The notes beneath the pieces were generated by a model. It was not told where the DNA came from. It worked only from the letters and a program-made list of their open reading frames with translations, and did not search any database. From the NCBI RefSeq assembly GCF_000429525.1, contig NZ_AUCA01000031.1, forward strand, positions 1 to 42,012: DNA of 42,012 bases, in the 5' to 3' direction. Within the stretch, counting starts at the first letter, position 1. The number at the start of each line of letters is the position of its first letter. This DNA comes from Alicyclobacillus contaminans DSM 17975. Lineage in GTDB: Bacteria; Bacillota; Bacilli; Alicyclobacillales; Alicyclobacillaceae. Below, in pieces: positions 7,313 through 15,437 of this stretch. The translations under genes were made by a program, and so were the position numbers.

Positions 7313-8470
7313 ATGTTCACCTACCATATGGATACCCACATCGAGTTTGGCCCCGGGAAAGCGGCCGAACTGCCACGTCTGCTCACCGCGCTGCATTTTC
7401 AGGGCCCGCTGTTTGTCGTGACCGACCGAGGGCTCGTCGCGGCCGGCCTTGTGGAACCATTGCTCCGCCAATTGTCCAACGCCGGGTGGCAAACCACGCT
7501 ATTCACCGACGTGCGGCCGAATCCGCGCGACAACGACTGTGTGCAGGGCGCAGCCCAGTTCTCCGCTGTTGGTGCCAAAACGGTGCTGGCCATCGGCGGC
7601 GGGAGCGCCATCGATACCGCCAAGGCGATTGCTCTGCTCGCGAAGCACGGAGGCAGCCCGGCCGACTACGTGGATGGACGGCGCGCATACGAAGGCGCCT
7701 ACCCCATCGTATGCGTTCCCACTACGGCCGGCACCGGGTCTGAAGTCACGCGCTCGGCCGTTATCACCGAAGCTGACACCCATCGCAAGATGACGCTGAA
7801 GCACGCGTGTCTGCGCCCCACCTTGGCCGTGCTCGATCCGACGCTCACCCACACGCTGCCTCCCGCCGTGACCGCCGCCACTGGCGTGGACGCACTCGTA
7901 CACGCCATCGAGGGCAGCACCTGCACCGTCACCACGCCCATTGCCCAGGCGTTTGGCTACGCGGCGATGCCCATCATCGTTCGAGCGCTGCCGAGGGCCG
8001 TCGCCAACGGTAACGACGCACAGGCCCGCGAAGACATGCTGCTCGCGAGCCTGATGGCCGGATTGTGTTTTGGCAATACGGACGTCGCCGCCGTGCACTG
8101 CCTCGCGGAAGCGCTCGGCGGACTCTATGACACACCGCATGGCGTGGCCAATGCCGTGTTTCTGCCGTACGTCCTGCGGTATAACGCCGAAGGATGTCCC
8201 GAGGTCCACGCAGACTTGGCGCGCCGCATGCAGTTTGCCAGCGCCACCGACAGCACATCCGTCGCCGTGGACAAACTGGTGTCCGGCATTGCGCGATGGA
8301 CCGCCGACCTCGGCATCCCGAAGCTGCGTGAACTGCCCGGCGTCAATCCGGACGACTTTCCCAAACTGGTCGAGTTGGCGTACGCGAACGGATCCACGCC
8401 AAGCAACGTCCGCTCCATCGACCGGGAGGGGTACCGAATGCTGCTGGAGCAGGCCTTTGCGGACCGCTGA
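7313..8470 (+). CDS. Iron-containing alcohol dehydrogenase (type III)
   Basis: A member of the Fe-dependent alcohol dehydrogenase family, NAD(P)-dependent enzymes that interconvert alcohols (e.g. 1,2-propanediol, 1,3-propanediol, butanol) and aldehydes. The 385-residue product shows the nucleotide-binding GGGSAIDTAKAIALL, the PTTAGTGSEVTRSAVI block, the metal ligands in VDALVHAIEGST (Asp and His), and further His in CLAEALGGLYDTPHGVANAV. ATG 7313 is selected: GGAAGGAGGG precedes it by a normal distance, while the longer frame from 7262 has no such site. Length and motif set are complete. Substrate specificity cannot be inferred; the only neighbours are an O-methyltransferase and PTS genes. 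Confidence 0.9.
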   Translation: MFTYHMDTHIEFGPGKAAELPRLLTALHFQGPLFVVTDRGLVAAGLVEPLLRQLSNAGWQTTLFTDVRPNPRDNDCVQGAAQFSAVGAKTVLAIGGGSAIDTAKAIALLAKHGGSPADYVDGRRAYEGAYPIVCVPTTAGTGSEVTRSAVITEADTHRKMTLKHACLRPTLAVLDPTLTHTLPPAVTAATGVDALVHAIEGSTCTVTTPIAQAFGYAAMPIIVRALPRAVANGNDAQAREDMLLASLMAGLCFGNTDVAAVHCLAEALGGLYDTPHGVANAVFLPYVLRYNAEGCPEVHADLARRMQFASATDSTSVAVDKLVSGIARWTADLGIPKLRELPGVNPDDFPKLVELAYANGSTPSNVRSIDREGYRMLLEQAFADR

Positions 8471-8479
8471 CCGCCGCCC

Positions 8480-8995
8480 TCAGGCTCGGCGCAGCTTCAC
8501 GCGAAGGAGCCAGTCCCGCCCGGCTTCCACCACGTCCTGTTGCGTCACTTCCAGCGTCTCCACGAGCGCTGGATTCGTGACGACCACCGGCGTGATGACC
8601 GACTTTGCCGTGTTCCGCAACGTTTCCAGGTCCAGTCGAATCAGCGGTGTGCCAACCGTGACGGTCTGTCCCTGGCTCGCTTCCGGCGTAAACCCCTGTC
8701 CTTTCAGTTCAACCGTATCCACGCCCACATGCACCAGAACCTCCAGCCCGGATGCGGCGGTCACCCCCGCCGCATGAGCGGTTGGAAACAAGTTCGTCAG
8801 CGTCCCGTCCATGGGCGAAACGACCGTGTCCGACGTGGGATCGATGGCGGCGCCATCCCCCACCATGCGTTGGGCGAAGACGGGATCAGGAACATCTTCC
8901 AACCGCACCACGCGACCGCTCAACGGCGCGAGAAGGGTCAGCCACCCACCATCCGTGGTCTCCACAGTGTCTGTCTTCCGCTTCCAAAACACCAT
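8480..8995 (-). CDS. crr: PTS glucose-type IIA protein, stand-alone
   Basis: IIA-Glc accepts phosphate from HPr and hands it to a sugar-specific IIB domain. The 171-residue protein contains the family fold markers LLAPLSGRVVRLEDVPDPVF, SPMDGTLTNLFPTAHAAGV (first active-region His) and LEVLVHVGVDTVELKGQGF, where the His of HVG is the phosphorylated residue. In many Firmicutes this domain is fused to IICB; here it is separate and is the last gene of the glcT-ptsH-ptsI cluster, 62 bases after ptsI. A free IIA can serve several IIBC permeases or act as a regulatory protein. No permease is encoded nearby. Confidence 0.9.
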   Translation of the reverse strand: MVFWKRKTDTVETTDGGWLTLLAPLSGRVVRLEDVPDPVFAQRMVGDGAAIDPTSDTVVSPMDGTLTNLFPTAHAAGVTAASGLEVLVHVGVDTVELKGQGFTPEASQGQTVTVGTPLIRLDLETLRNTAKSVITPVVVTNPALVETLEVTQQDVVEAGRDWLLRVKLRRA

Positions 8996-9057
8996 GTCTC
9001 TGTCACCTTCTTCAATCCATCTGGCGAAATGGGGTTCAATCCGTCAAAACACTCGCG

Positions 9058-10800
9058 TCAGCGCGGTGATTTGACCAACGCCTCCACGGCTTCCGGACGG
9101 CCCAGTTGCAGTGCCTGTTCGGCCAATTTCCGGGCCCGTTCGCCCTCGGTTGCATTGACCTTTTCCTTGACGGCCGGAATGAACGACGCCGACATGGACA
9201 ACTCCTGCAGCCCAAGGCCGACCAGCAACTCGGTGAAGACCGGGTCTCCAGCAAATTCGCCGCACATCCCCACGGGAATGCCCGCTTTGGCCGCCGCACT
9301 GCAGGTATTGGCAATCAAGCGCAGCACCGCCGGATGCGCCGGGTTGTAGAGGCCGGACACCGACGGATTGCCACGGTCTGCGGCCAACGTGTATTGCGTG
9401 AGATCGTTGGTGCCGATGCTGAAGAAATCCGATTCCTGCGCCAGGATATCCGCCGTCATCGCCGCCGCCGGTGTCTCCACCATGATTCCCACCGGAATCC
9501 GCTCCGCCACCGCCACGCCTTCCTGAATCAACTCGGCGCGGCACCGTTCCAGCCACGCTTTCGCCGCCTGCAGCTCATCCAGCGTCTCCACCATCGGGAA
9601 CATGATCCACAGCGTCCCGTGTGCGCTGGCTCGAAGCAACGCGCGCAGCTGAGTGCGGAACACCTCGGTTTCCGCCAAACAATACCGGATGGCGCGCAGT
9701 CCCAGGAACGGGTTTTCCTCGGTCGGCAGGGTCGCATACGGTAGCGATTTGTCGCCCCCGATGTCCAGGGTCCGGATGATCACCGGCCGCTCCCCAAACG
9801 CCTCCAGCGCCTGCCGGTATACCTCGTACTGTTCCTGCTCCGTGGGCCAATGATCATTTTCCAAATAGAGAAATTCGGTGCGGAACAGTCCAATTCCGTC
9901 GGCCCCGTTGGCCAACGCGGCGGCGAAGTCCTGCGGTCCACCCACATTGGCGAACACGTCAATCCGCACTCCGTCCTTGGTGACCGCCGGTCGTTGGGCA
10001 ATCTCCCGGGCCCGTTCGAGAGCAACCGATCGTTCGTGAACCGTCTTCTCCGCCGCGGCAATCTCTTCCGGTGACGGATGAACCTGCAGCGTCCCCTCGT
10101 CACCGTTGAGGATGACCACATCGGAATCCGCCAGCTCATCTCGCAGGGCGTCGCCAATTCCGTAAACGGCAGGAATCCCGAGCGTCCGCGCCATAATGGC
10201 CGTGTGCGCGGTCTTGCTGCCGCCCACCGAGGCAAGCCCCGTCACGTTTTTGGGCAGCGCCGACAGGTCCGACGGCATCAATTCGTCCGCCACCCAGATG
10301 ACCGAGGTCGTCTCGTCTTCTGCGACGGCAGCGGCCGTTTCGCCGAGCAGGCAGCGCAACAGGCGTTGCCCCACATCGCGAATGTCATCCGCGCGCGCCT
10401 GCAAATATTCGTCCGGCAGCGCTTGCAGCATCTCGCGGGTGGCGGTCGTCACATCAGCGCAAGCAGCTTCCGCATTGATGGCATCCGCCTCGATTTTGCG
10501 CTCAATCTCGCCGACGTAGGCTGGATCTTCCAAAAACGTGAGATGAGCGTCGAACACCTGTGCCTCATGCTCTCCAATTTCCTTTGCAACACGCGCCCGA
10601 ATTCGGGAAATCTGCGCCTTGGCTTCAGCCACCGCAGCCCGAAACCGCTCCACTTCCGAAGCCACTTCGTTCGCTTGCAGTGTGCGCCGCTCAACAGCGG
10701 GCGCCGCAGATTGACGCAGCCATACCGGTCTGCCGACGGCCAGCCCCGGCGACACTCCAATGCCTGTCAGCGTATGTTGCCCCGTGTGTTGTATTGTCAT
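9058..10800 (-). CDS. ptsI: PTS enzyme I (PEP-protein phosphotransferase)
   Basis: Enzyme I takes phosphate from phosphoenolpyruvate and passes it to HPr, starting the sugar phosphotransferase cascade in the cytoplasm. The 580-residue protein is full length. It has the HPr-binding N-terminal domain, the swivelling phosphohistidine domain with ASVGGSKTAHTAIMARTLG (active-site His in the AHTAIMAR context), and the PEP-binding TIM barrel with GIGLFRTEFLYL, IMFPMV and the C-terminal FSIGTNDLTQYTLAADR followed by VGMCGEFAGD (active-site Cys). ATG 10800 has a GGGGAGGA ribosome binding site. It follows ptsH after 88 bases and precedes the IIA gene. Confidence 0.97.
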   Translation of the reverse strand: MTIQHTGQHTLTGIGVSPGLAVGRPVWLRQSAAPAVERRTLQANEVASEVERFRAAVAEAKAQISRIRARVAKEIGEHEAQVFDAHLTFLEDPAYVGEIERKIEADAINAEAACADVTTATREMLQALPDEYLQARADDIRDVGQRLLRCLLGETAAAVAEDETTSVIWVADELMPSDLSALPKNVTGLASVGGSKTAHTAIMARTLGIPAVYGIGDALRDELADSDVVILNGDEGTLQVHPSPEEIAAAEKTVHERSVALERAREIAQRPAVTKDGVRIDVFANVGGPQDFAAALANGADGIGLFRTEFLYLENDHWPTEQEQYEVYRQALEAFGERPVIIRTLDIGGDKSLPYATLPTEENPFLGLRAIRYCLAETEVFRTQLRALLRASAHGTLWIMFPMVETLDELQAAKAWLERCRAELIQEGVAVAERIPVGIMVETPAAAMTADILAQESDFFSIGTNDLTQYTLAADRGNPSVSGLYNPAHPAVLRLIANTCSAAAKAGIPVGMCGEFAGDPVFTELLVGLGLQELSMSASFIPAVKEKVNATEGERARKLAEQALQLGRPEAVEALVKSPR

Positions 10801-10888
10801 GTTCCATCCTCCCCCGACTGGTGAAACGTCACATTCTCCAGCGACGAGCCTGGCTTTCGTCGCAGTCGCCCGAATCCGGACAGCCCAC

Positions 10889-11152
10889 TCACTCCCCGAG
10901 CCCGCTCTCCAACAGCTGCACCACCGCAGCCAACGCCTCGGCTTCGTCCGGACCGTCCGTTCGAATGGTCACCGCATCCCCCGCAGCGACGGCCAGCGAC
11001 ATCACGCCGAGAATGCTCTTCGCATCGACTTCCTTGTCTCCCTTGCGAAGGGTCACCTGACAGGTGTGGCGACCCGCCTCCTTTACAAGCAACGCGGCCG
11101 GACGCGCGTGCAAGCCACTCTTGTTGGTAATTGTGAGCGTTTTCTCCACCAA
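10889..11152 (-). CDS. ptsH: Phosphocarrier protein HPr, TTG start
   Basis: HPr relays phosphate from enzyme I to IIA proteins; in Firmicutes it is also phosphorylated on Ser46 by HPr kinase to drive CcpA-mediated catabolite repression. Both sites are visible: KSGLHARPA (phospho-His) and AKSILGVMSL (regulatory Ser). An ATG-initiated frame begins at 11167, but the TTG at 11152 is preferred. It is preceded at 8 bases by GGAGG, it gives 87 residues, close to the usual 88, and it places the active His at position 15 exactly as in other HPr proteins; the ATG start would add five residues and has no ribosome binding site of its own. Transcription is gated by the RAT/terminator element upstream. Confidence 0.93.
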   Translation of the reverse strand: MVEKTLTITNKSGLHARPAALLVKEAGRHTCQVTLRKGDKEVDAKSILGVMSLAVAAGDAVTIRTDGPDEAEALAAVVQLLESGLGE

Positions 11153-11295
11153 CTGAAATTCCTCCATTGCTGTTCAGTATTCCATGCTGCATCCTACCGT
11201 TCCCCGAATGACCGCGTTTCTTGAGGAGATTTGTCGCACCGTCGGACTTGATTGACGTTCGGCGCCGCCAGCACCCATGCAGAAAGCGGAACAAC

Positions 11296-11340
11296 AAAAA
11301 AGGGCAGGCGAGCCCAATTGGAAGCTCATGCCTGCCCGTT
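11296..11340 (-). terminator. Conditional terminator in front of ptsH
   Basis: On the minus strand GGGCAGGC and GCCTGCCC form a strong stem (with GAGC/GCTC extending it inward) followed directly by six T. It lies between glcT and ptsH and shares its 5' stem with the RAT sequence, so the two structures are mutually exclusive. This is the standard arrangement of GlcT/SacT/LicT antitermination. Confidence 0.88.
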
Positions 11341-11358
11341 TTGAACGGCAGTAACACG
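11325..11358 (-). promoter_or_regulatory. RAT (ribonucleic antiterminator), GlcT type
   Basis: Reading the minus strand from 11358, the sequence CGTGTTACTGCC is followed after a short loop by GGGCAGGCATGAGC. This matches the Bacillus ptsG RAT in its two conserved blocks (CGTGTTACTG and CAGGCATGAG), with the variable central stem changed in a compensated way (CTGCC pairs with GGCAG). Its 3' half is the 5' arm of the terminator just downstream. RNA-binding by the GlcT-like protein encoded immediately upstream should stabilise this hairpin and let RNA polymerase reach ptsH-ptsI-crr. The motif is seen; the match to ptsG RAT is from memory of that family. Confidence 0.85.
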
Positions 11359-11395
11359 CTTGTCATCTTTATGATACCACGCCAGGCGCGGACAC

Positions 11396-12247
11396 TCAAT
11401 GTTTGCCCCGTTCTCCGAGGAAGCGGGCGATGTGCATCGCCAGATAAGCAGCTTCATCGCGCGGAACGGGCTTACCGAGACTGTCCGCGAGCGCGTTCGT
11501 CATCTCCAACGCGCTTGCGAAACTCTTCGGCAGCCGTTCGCGGATCATGTCCGTCAGCGGATTCTCGTTGGCCTCCCCTTTCATGACGCGCTGCGCGGCG
11601 AAGCGGAGGTGTGACACCAGGCGGGCGTACTCCAACGAATCCCGCGGAATGGGGCCAATCTTCGACTCCAGCGCCTGCAGCGCTCGGCGGATGCCATCCG
11701 TGATCTTCACCGATTCCGTCACCGGTTCCCGCTGCGCCGCCGCCTGCAGGTGGAGCGCCAGGAACCCCAGTTCCGAATCCGGCAGTTCGAGGTGGAACTG
11801 CGCCTCGATTCTGGCCGCCGCAACCTTCGCCACATTCCACATCTGCGGGTACAGCGTCCGGATTTCCTCGAGAAACGGGTTCTCGATTTCCAGCCCTCCC
11901 TGCAACCGAGTGAGGGCCGCTTCAATATGATCTGCGAGTGCGACGTGGATATGTTCATGGAGCGCGTGCCCAAGCTGACGAGCGGCATCCGCGATGATCT
12001 CCTCGGTTACCCCGATGACCTCCGGTCGCACGACCATGTGCAGTTGCCGGAACCGTTCCTGGTTTTCCGGAGCGGCCAATGTGAACCGCTTCTCAATGCG
12101 CGCGTCATCCGGTGCAATTTCTCCCCCCGCTTTGACGCCAAATCCGATGCCTCTACCCACGAGGATTTCTTCCTCACCGCTGCCACCGCGAACAATTAAC
12201 ACGTTGTTGTTCAGGGCACGTTCCACGCGATACATCGGCTTGCCCAT
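11396..12247 (-). CDS. glcT: PRD-containing transcription antiterminator, GlcT/LicT family
   Basis: BglG/SacY-family antiterminators bind a RAT hairpin in nascent RNA and prevent early termination; their activity is set by PTS phosphorylation of histidines. The 283-residue protein has the CAT RNA-binding domain (residues ~1-60, with RALNNNVLIV and VGRGIGFG). Two PTS regulation domains follow: PRD1 with His in ALHEHIHVALADHI and in LGFLALHLQAA, and PRD2 with His in ARLVSHLRFAAQ and YLAMHIARFLG. Start ATG 12247 gives a length close to B. subtilis GlcT. The open frame continues upstream to 12346, but that part has no family similarity. Its expected target, the RAT, lies 37 bases past its stop codon. 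Confidence 0.92.
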   Translation of the reverse strand: MGKPMYRVERALNNNVLIVRGGSGEEEILVGRGIGFGVKAGGEIAPDDARIEKRFTLAAPENQERFRQLHMVVRPEVIGVTEEIIADAARQLGHALHEHIHVALADHIEAALTRLQGGLEIENPFLEEIRTLYPQMWNVAKVAAARIEAQFHLELPDSELGFLALHLQAAAQREPVTESVKITDGIRRALQALESKIGPIPRDSLEYARLVSHLRFAAQRVMKGEANENPLTDMIRERLPKSFASALEMTNALADSLGKPVPRDEAAYLAMHIARFLGERGKH

Positions 12248-12387
12248 GTGCTGCCCCCCTGTTGTCCGGCGTACCGTTCCCAGCCGCGCCCGCAGCAACC
12301 ATGCACGCCACAAACCTGCATGGTACACTGAAAAAAATACGCGCAATCTATCAATATCTATTTTACACTGCCGCAGGAGGGCAAACC

Positions 12388-13104
12388 ATGCACCGTGTAC
12401 TCATCGTCGACGACGAGCCGTCGATTCGGCAATTGGTTCAATACAATCTGAGTCAAGCAGGGTTCGATGTGATGACGGCCGAGTCCGGGGCCCAGGTGCT
12501 GCCGCTGGTGCGTGAACAACACCCCGACCTGATTGTGCTGGATCTGATGCTTCCGGGCCTGTCCGGGACAGAGGTCTGCCAACAGCTGCGCCGGGAAGGA
12601 ATTGACACCCCGGTCATCATGCTGACTGCCAAAGACGACGAAATTGACCGGATTCTGGGCCTCGAAATGGGGGCCGACGACTACGTGACAAAACCGTTCT
12701 CCCCCCGCGAACTCGTGGCTCGCATCCGCGCGGTGCTGCGGCGCGCCAGTTCGGACGGCGGACGGTCTGAGGACGGAGACATCTATCAGGTTGGCACCAT
12801 CCGCGTGGACGTTCGACAGTACGAGGTCACCGTGGATGGCAAACCGGTGGACCTGACCACCCGCGAATTTGAACTGTTGGCCTACCTGTGCCGACATGTG
12901 AATCGCGTGCTTAGCCGAGATCAGCTGTTGGAACACGTGTGGGGGTATGATTTCGCCGGCGACACGCGCATTGTGGACGTGCACATCTCGCACCTGCGGG
13001 AGAAAATCGAGCAGAATCCGAAATCTCCGGAATACATCAAGACGGTGCGCGGAATCGGATACAAGCTGGTGAAGGGGGAGGCGACCCGTGGCGCGGATTC
13101 GTAA
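12388..13104 (+). CDS. phoP: Response regulator PhoP
   Basis: OmpR-family regulator of the phosphate-starvation response. The receiver domain (residues ~1-115) shows VLIVDDEPS (acidic pocket), the phosphoacceptor Asp in LIVLDLMLPG, MLTAKDD and the conserved Lys in DDYVTKPFSPREL. The C-terminal winged helix (about 135-232) ends in GYDFAGDTRIVDVHISHLRE and IKTVRGIGYKL. The YDFAGDTRIVDVHISHLR stretch is typical of Bacillus PhoP rather than WalR. ATG 12388 has a GCAGGAGGG ribosome binding site. It overlaps phoR by 17 bases. PhoP-box-like repeats lie in front of the DUF47-pit operon at 18195-18244. WalR was considered and judged less likely, because no yycH/yycI genes follow. Confidence 0.9.
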   Translation: MHRVLIVDDEPSIRQLVQYNLSQAGFDVMTAESGAQVLPLVREQHPDLIVLDLMLPGLSGTEVCQQLRREGIDTPVIMLTAKDDEIDRILGLEMGADDYVTKPFSPRELVARIRAVLRRASSDGGRSEDGDIYQVGTIRVDVRQYEVTVDGKPVDLTTREFELLAYLCRHVNRVLSRDQLLEHVWGYDFAGDTRIVDVHISHLREKIEQNPKSPEYIKTVRGIGYKLVKGEATRGADS

Positions 13105-14890
13105 CCGAATCACCCTGTTTTTGATCAGCTTGCTCATCACCGCCCTGTTTGTCGCCGCGCTCTGCGCGCTCCAATTTCTAGAAAGCAGCCGCATCCGAGC
13201 GCTGCAAGCGAGCCTGCTCGCGGACGCCCAGTGGCTCGGCGCCACCCTCGCACAGCATCCGGAACACTTTACCGACGCCGCCGCGGTGGCCGCGCAGAGT
13301 TTGCACCAGGACGCGGCACTGCTGACGGCGTCGGGCGTGGCCGCCGTGGTGCAGGCGGATGGCAGAATCACCCCGGCGTCCGATTGGCGATACACCCCCA
13401 TTGCCGCGACGGTTCAGGCCGGAGCCGTGGTTTCGGCGAAAGTGGACAGCCAAACCATGCTGGTTGCTGCCGCAGCCGTCCCCGGGACGAAGGATAGAGT
13501 CGCCCTGGTCGATCCGGTTCAGCCCCAATACATCGGCCTGCTCGCCGACTGGCGGTGGTTAACGGCGGAATTCACTGTCATCGCGCTTGTGAGCGCGCTG
13601 GCGGTGGCGCTCTGGTCTCGCCGCGCCACCGCGCCGCTCGAACAGATTGCGGCCACCACCGAAGCCATCGCCAACGGCGATGTGCATCGGCGCATCCCCT
13701 ATTGGGGCCAGGACGAATACGGCCGCATCAGCTCCGCCATCAATTCGCTGACCAGTAGTCTGTCAGAACGCATGAACGATGTCGCCCAGGAAAAAAACAA
13801 AATTCAGGGCATCATTGCACAGATGGCATCGGGCGTGCTGGTGGTGGACAAGACCGGCGTGATTCTGGTGGCGAACGAAGTGGCGCACGCCCAACTGGGC
13901 AATCACCACCAACAACTGATTGGCCGCACCCACTGGGAAGCCGCGGTGCCGCGGGTCTCGGCGGCGATTGACGCCGTGCTGATGAAAGGAGAGGCGCAGC
14001 GCAAAGAGCTGACCCTCCCAGCGGATCTCAGTGTGGAGTTGAACGTGACCCCCATCTTCGGCACGCACAGTGAAGTGGTGGGAGCGGTCGCGGTGCTCCA
14101 CGACGTATCCCAGTTTCGGCAGGTGGAACGGATGCGGTCGGAATTTGTGGCCAACGTATCCCACGAACTGCGCACGCCCATCACCGCGGTACGCGGCTTC
14201 GCGGAGACACTGCTCGACGGCGCCATCGAGAATCCGGAGCTGCGCCGTCAATTTGTACAGATTATTTACGACGAGGCGGATCGACTGAATCACCTGGTGG
14301 TGGATTTACTGGAGCTCTCCAAGATTGAATCCGGACACTCCATTTTTCACTTTGAGCCCGCAGATCTGGGGGTCTTGGCCGAAAACGCGGCGGATACGCT
14401 GCGCCACCAGGCCGAACAGCACGGTCTGGCGCTGGAGGTCCACCTGCCCGAAGCCCCCGTGGTGGCGGAGGTTGCGGCAGAGCGGATCTTGCAGGTGCTC
14501 GTCAATCTGATTGGCAATGCGATTGCATACACCCCCGCACCGGGAAGGGTGGACTTGACGGTCCTGGATGGAGAGGCTACGGTGCAGTTGGTGGTGCAGG
14601 ACACCGGCATTGGCATTCCACAGGCGGATATTCCGCGGATTTTCGAACGCTTCTACAGAGTGGACAAAGACCGGAGCCGGAGAACAGGCGGCACCGGATT
14701 GGGATTGGCCATTGTCAAGCACATTGTGGAGGTGCACCACGGAAACATTCAGGTGGAGAGCCAGGTGGGTAAAGGCTCCATCTTTCGCGTCAACCTGCCG
14801 AAGCGGCAAATGCCCAATGCCGCGCACCCCACCGGATCCGCCGGAAACAATTTCACGAACGAATCACAAGCGCATATGCTACTATCATAG
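13088..14890 (+). CDS. phoR: Sensor histidine kinase PhoR
   Basis: Membrane histidine kinase partnered with PhoP. Domain order over 600 residues: TM1 (about 8-30), an extracytoplasmic domain (~31-158), TM2 (about 160-180), HAMP (~182-235, TAPLEQIAATTEAIANGD), PAS (~245-345, with GVLVVDKTGVILVANEVA), HisKA with phospho-His in FVANVSHELRTPITAVRG, and HATPase_c with the N box LVNLIGNAIAYTP, G1 DTGIGIPQADIPRIFERFYR and G2 GGTGLGLAIVKHIV. GTG 13088 overlaps phoP and is preceded by AAGGGGGAGG. The kinase is complete. The phosphate-sensing role follows from its PhoP-type partner and the nearby Pho-box-bearing transporter operon. Confidence 0.88.
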   Translation: MARIRNRITLFLISLLITALFVAALCALQFLESSRIRALQASLLADAQWLGATLAQHPEHFTDAAAVAAQSLHQDAALLTASGVAAVVQADGRITPASDWRYTPIAATVQAGAVVSAKVDSQTMLVAAAAVPGTKDRVALVDPVQPQYIGLLADWRWLTAEFTVIALVSALAVALWSRRATAPLEQIAATTEAIANGDVHRRIPYWGQDEYGRISSAINSLTSSLSERMNDVAQEKNKIQGIIAQMASGVLVVDKTGVILVANEVAHAQLGNHHQQLIGRTHWEAAVPRVSAAIDAVLMKGEAQRKELTLPADLSVELNVTPIFGTHSEVVGAVAVLHDVSQFRQVERMRSEFVANVSHELRTPITAVRGFAETLLDGAIENPELRRQFVQIIYDEADRLNHLVVDLLELSKIESGHSIFHFEPADLGVLAENAADTLRHQAEQHGLALEVHLPEAPVVAEVAAERILQVLVNLIGNAIAYTPAPGRVDLTVLDGEATVQLVVQDTGIGIPQADIPRIFERFYRVDKDRSRRTGGTGLGLAIVKHIVEVHHGNIQVESQVGKGSIFRVNLPKRQMPNAAHPTGSAGNNFTNESQAHMLLS

Positions 14891-14906
14891 CGTGGAGATG
14901 ATGACG

Positions 14907-15242
14907 ATGGATGAACTGCATCTTTGTCCAAAGTTTGAATCCGCGTTCCAGTTGCTCGGTAAGCGGTGGACCGGATTGATTATTCGTTGCCTGATGAACG
15001 GCCCGATGCGCTTCAAGGACATCTCCGGATTGATCCCCAACATGAGTGACCGCATGCTGGCGGAACGTTTTCGCGAACTGGAGGCGGAGGGAATTGTCGT
15101 CCGGAACGTCTACCCGGAAACGCCGGTGCGGATTGAGTACGCACTGACCGACAAAGGCCGGGCGCTCGGCCCCGTGATGGATGCCCTGCAAGCGTGGGCG
15201 GATCAATGGATCAGCGTGCCCAGCGATGAAGTGCGCCTATGA
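14907..15242 (+). CDS. HxlR-family winged-helix regulator
   Basis: HxlR-type proteins are ~110-residue dimeric repressors or activators, several of which sense electrophiles or oxidants through an N-terminal cysteine. The protein (111 aa) has the family start DELHLCPKFESAFQLLGKRW with that Cys, the helix-turn-helix GPMRFKDISGLIPNMSDRML followed by ERFRELEAEGIV, and the wing-associated RIEYALTDKGRAL. ATG 14907 is preferred for its distance to GGAG at 14894-14897; ATGs at 14898 and 14901 are closer. It starts 16 bases after phoR and could be cotranscribed with it. Its target is unknown. Confidence 0.85.
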   Translation: MDELHLCPKFESAFQLLGKRWTGLIIRCLMNGPMRFKDISGLIPNMSDRMLAERFRELEAEGIVVRNVYPETPVRIEYALTDKGRALGPVMDALQAWADQWISVPSDEVRL

Positions 15243-15250
15243 GATTACGT

Positions 15251-15289
15251 CGAGGTGCTGCGTGACACCCACGATGGCACCTCGCTTTT
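15251..15289 (+). terminator. Terminator after the HxlR-type gene
   Basis: CGAGGTGC and GCACCTCG form a perfect 8-bp stem followed by CTTTTG. It begins 8 bases after the stop codon of the regulator gene and would end the phoP-phoR-hxlR transcript. Confidence 0.7.
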
Positions 15290-15437
15290 GCCTCCCCCCT
15301 CGCCCCGTCTCCGATGGCCTCGCGGCAGCATGTCCCAGAAGGAAGGGAAAGACGTCTGGCAACCGCCCAGTCATATCCAACCGTCCCACATAATACTGTA
15401 GAATCGTTCAGATTCTGTGTGAGACGGAGACGATGCA

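Noticed and set aside
12388-14890. WalR-WalK two-component system
   Set aside because: The effector domain carries the PhoP-type YDFAGDTRIVDV stretch, no yycH/yycI genes follow, and a PhoP-box array is nearby.
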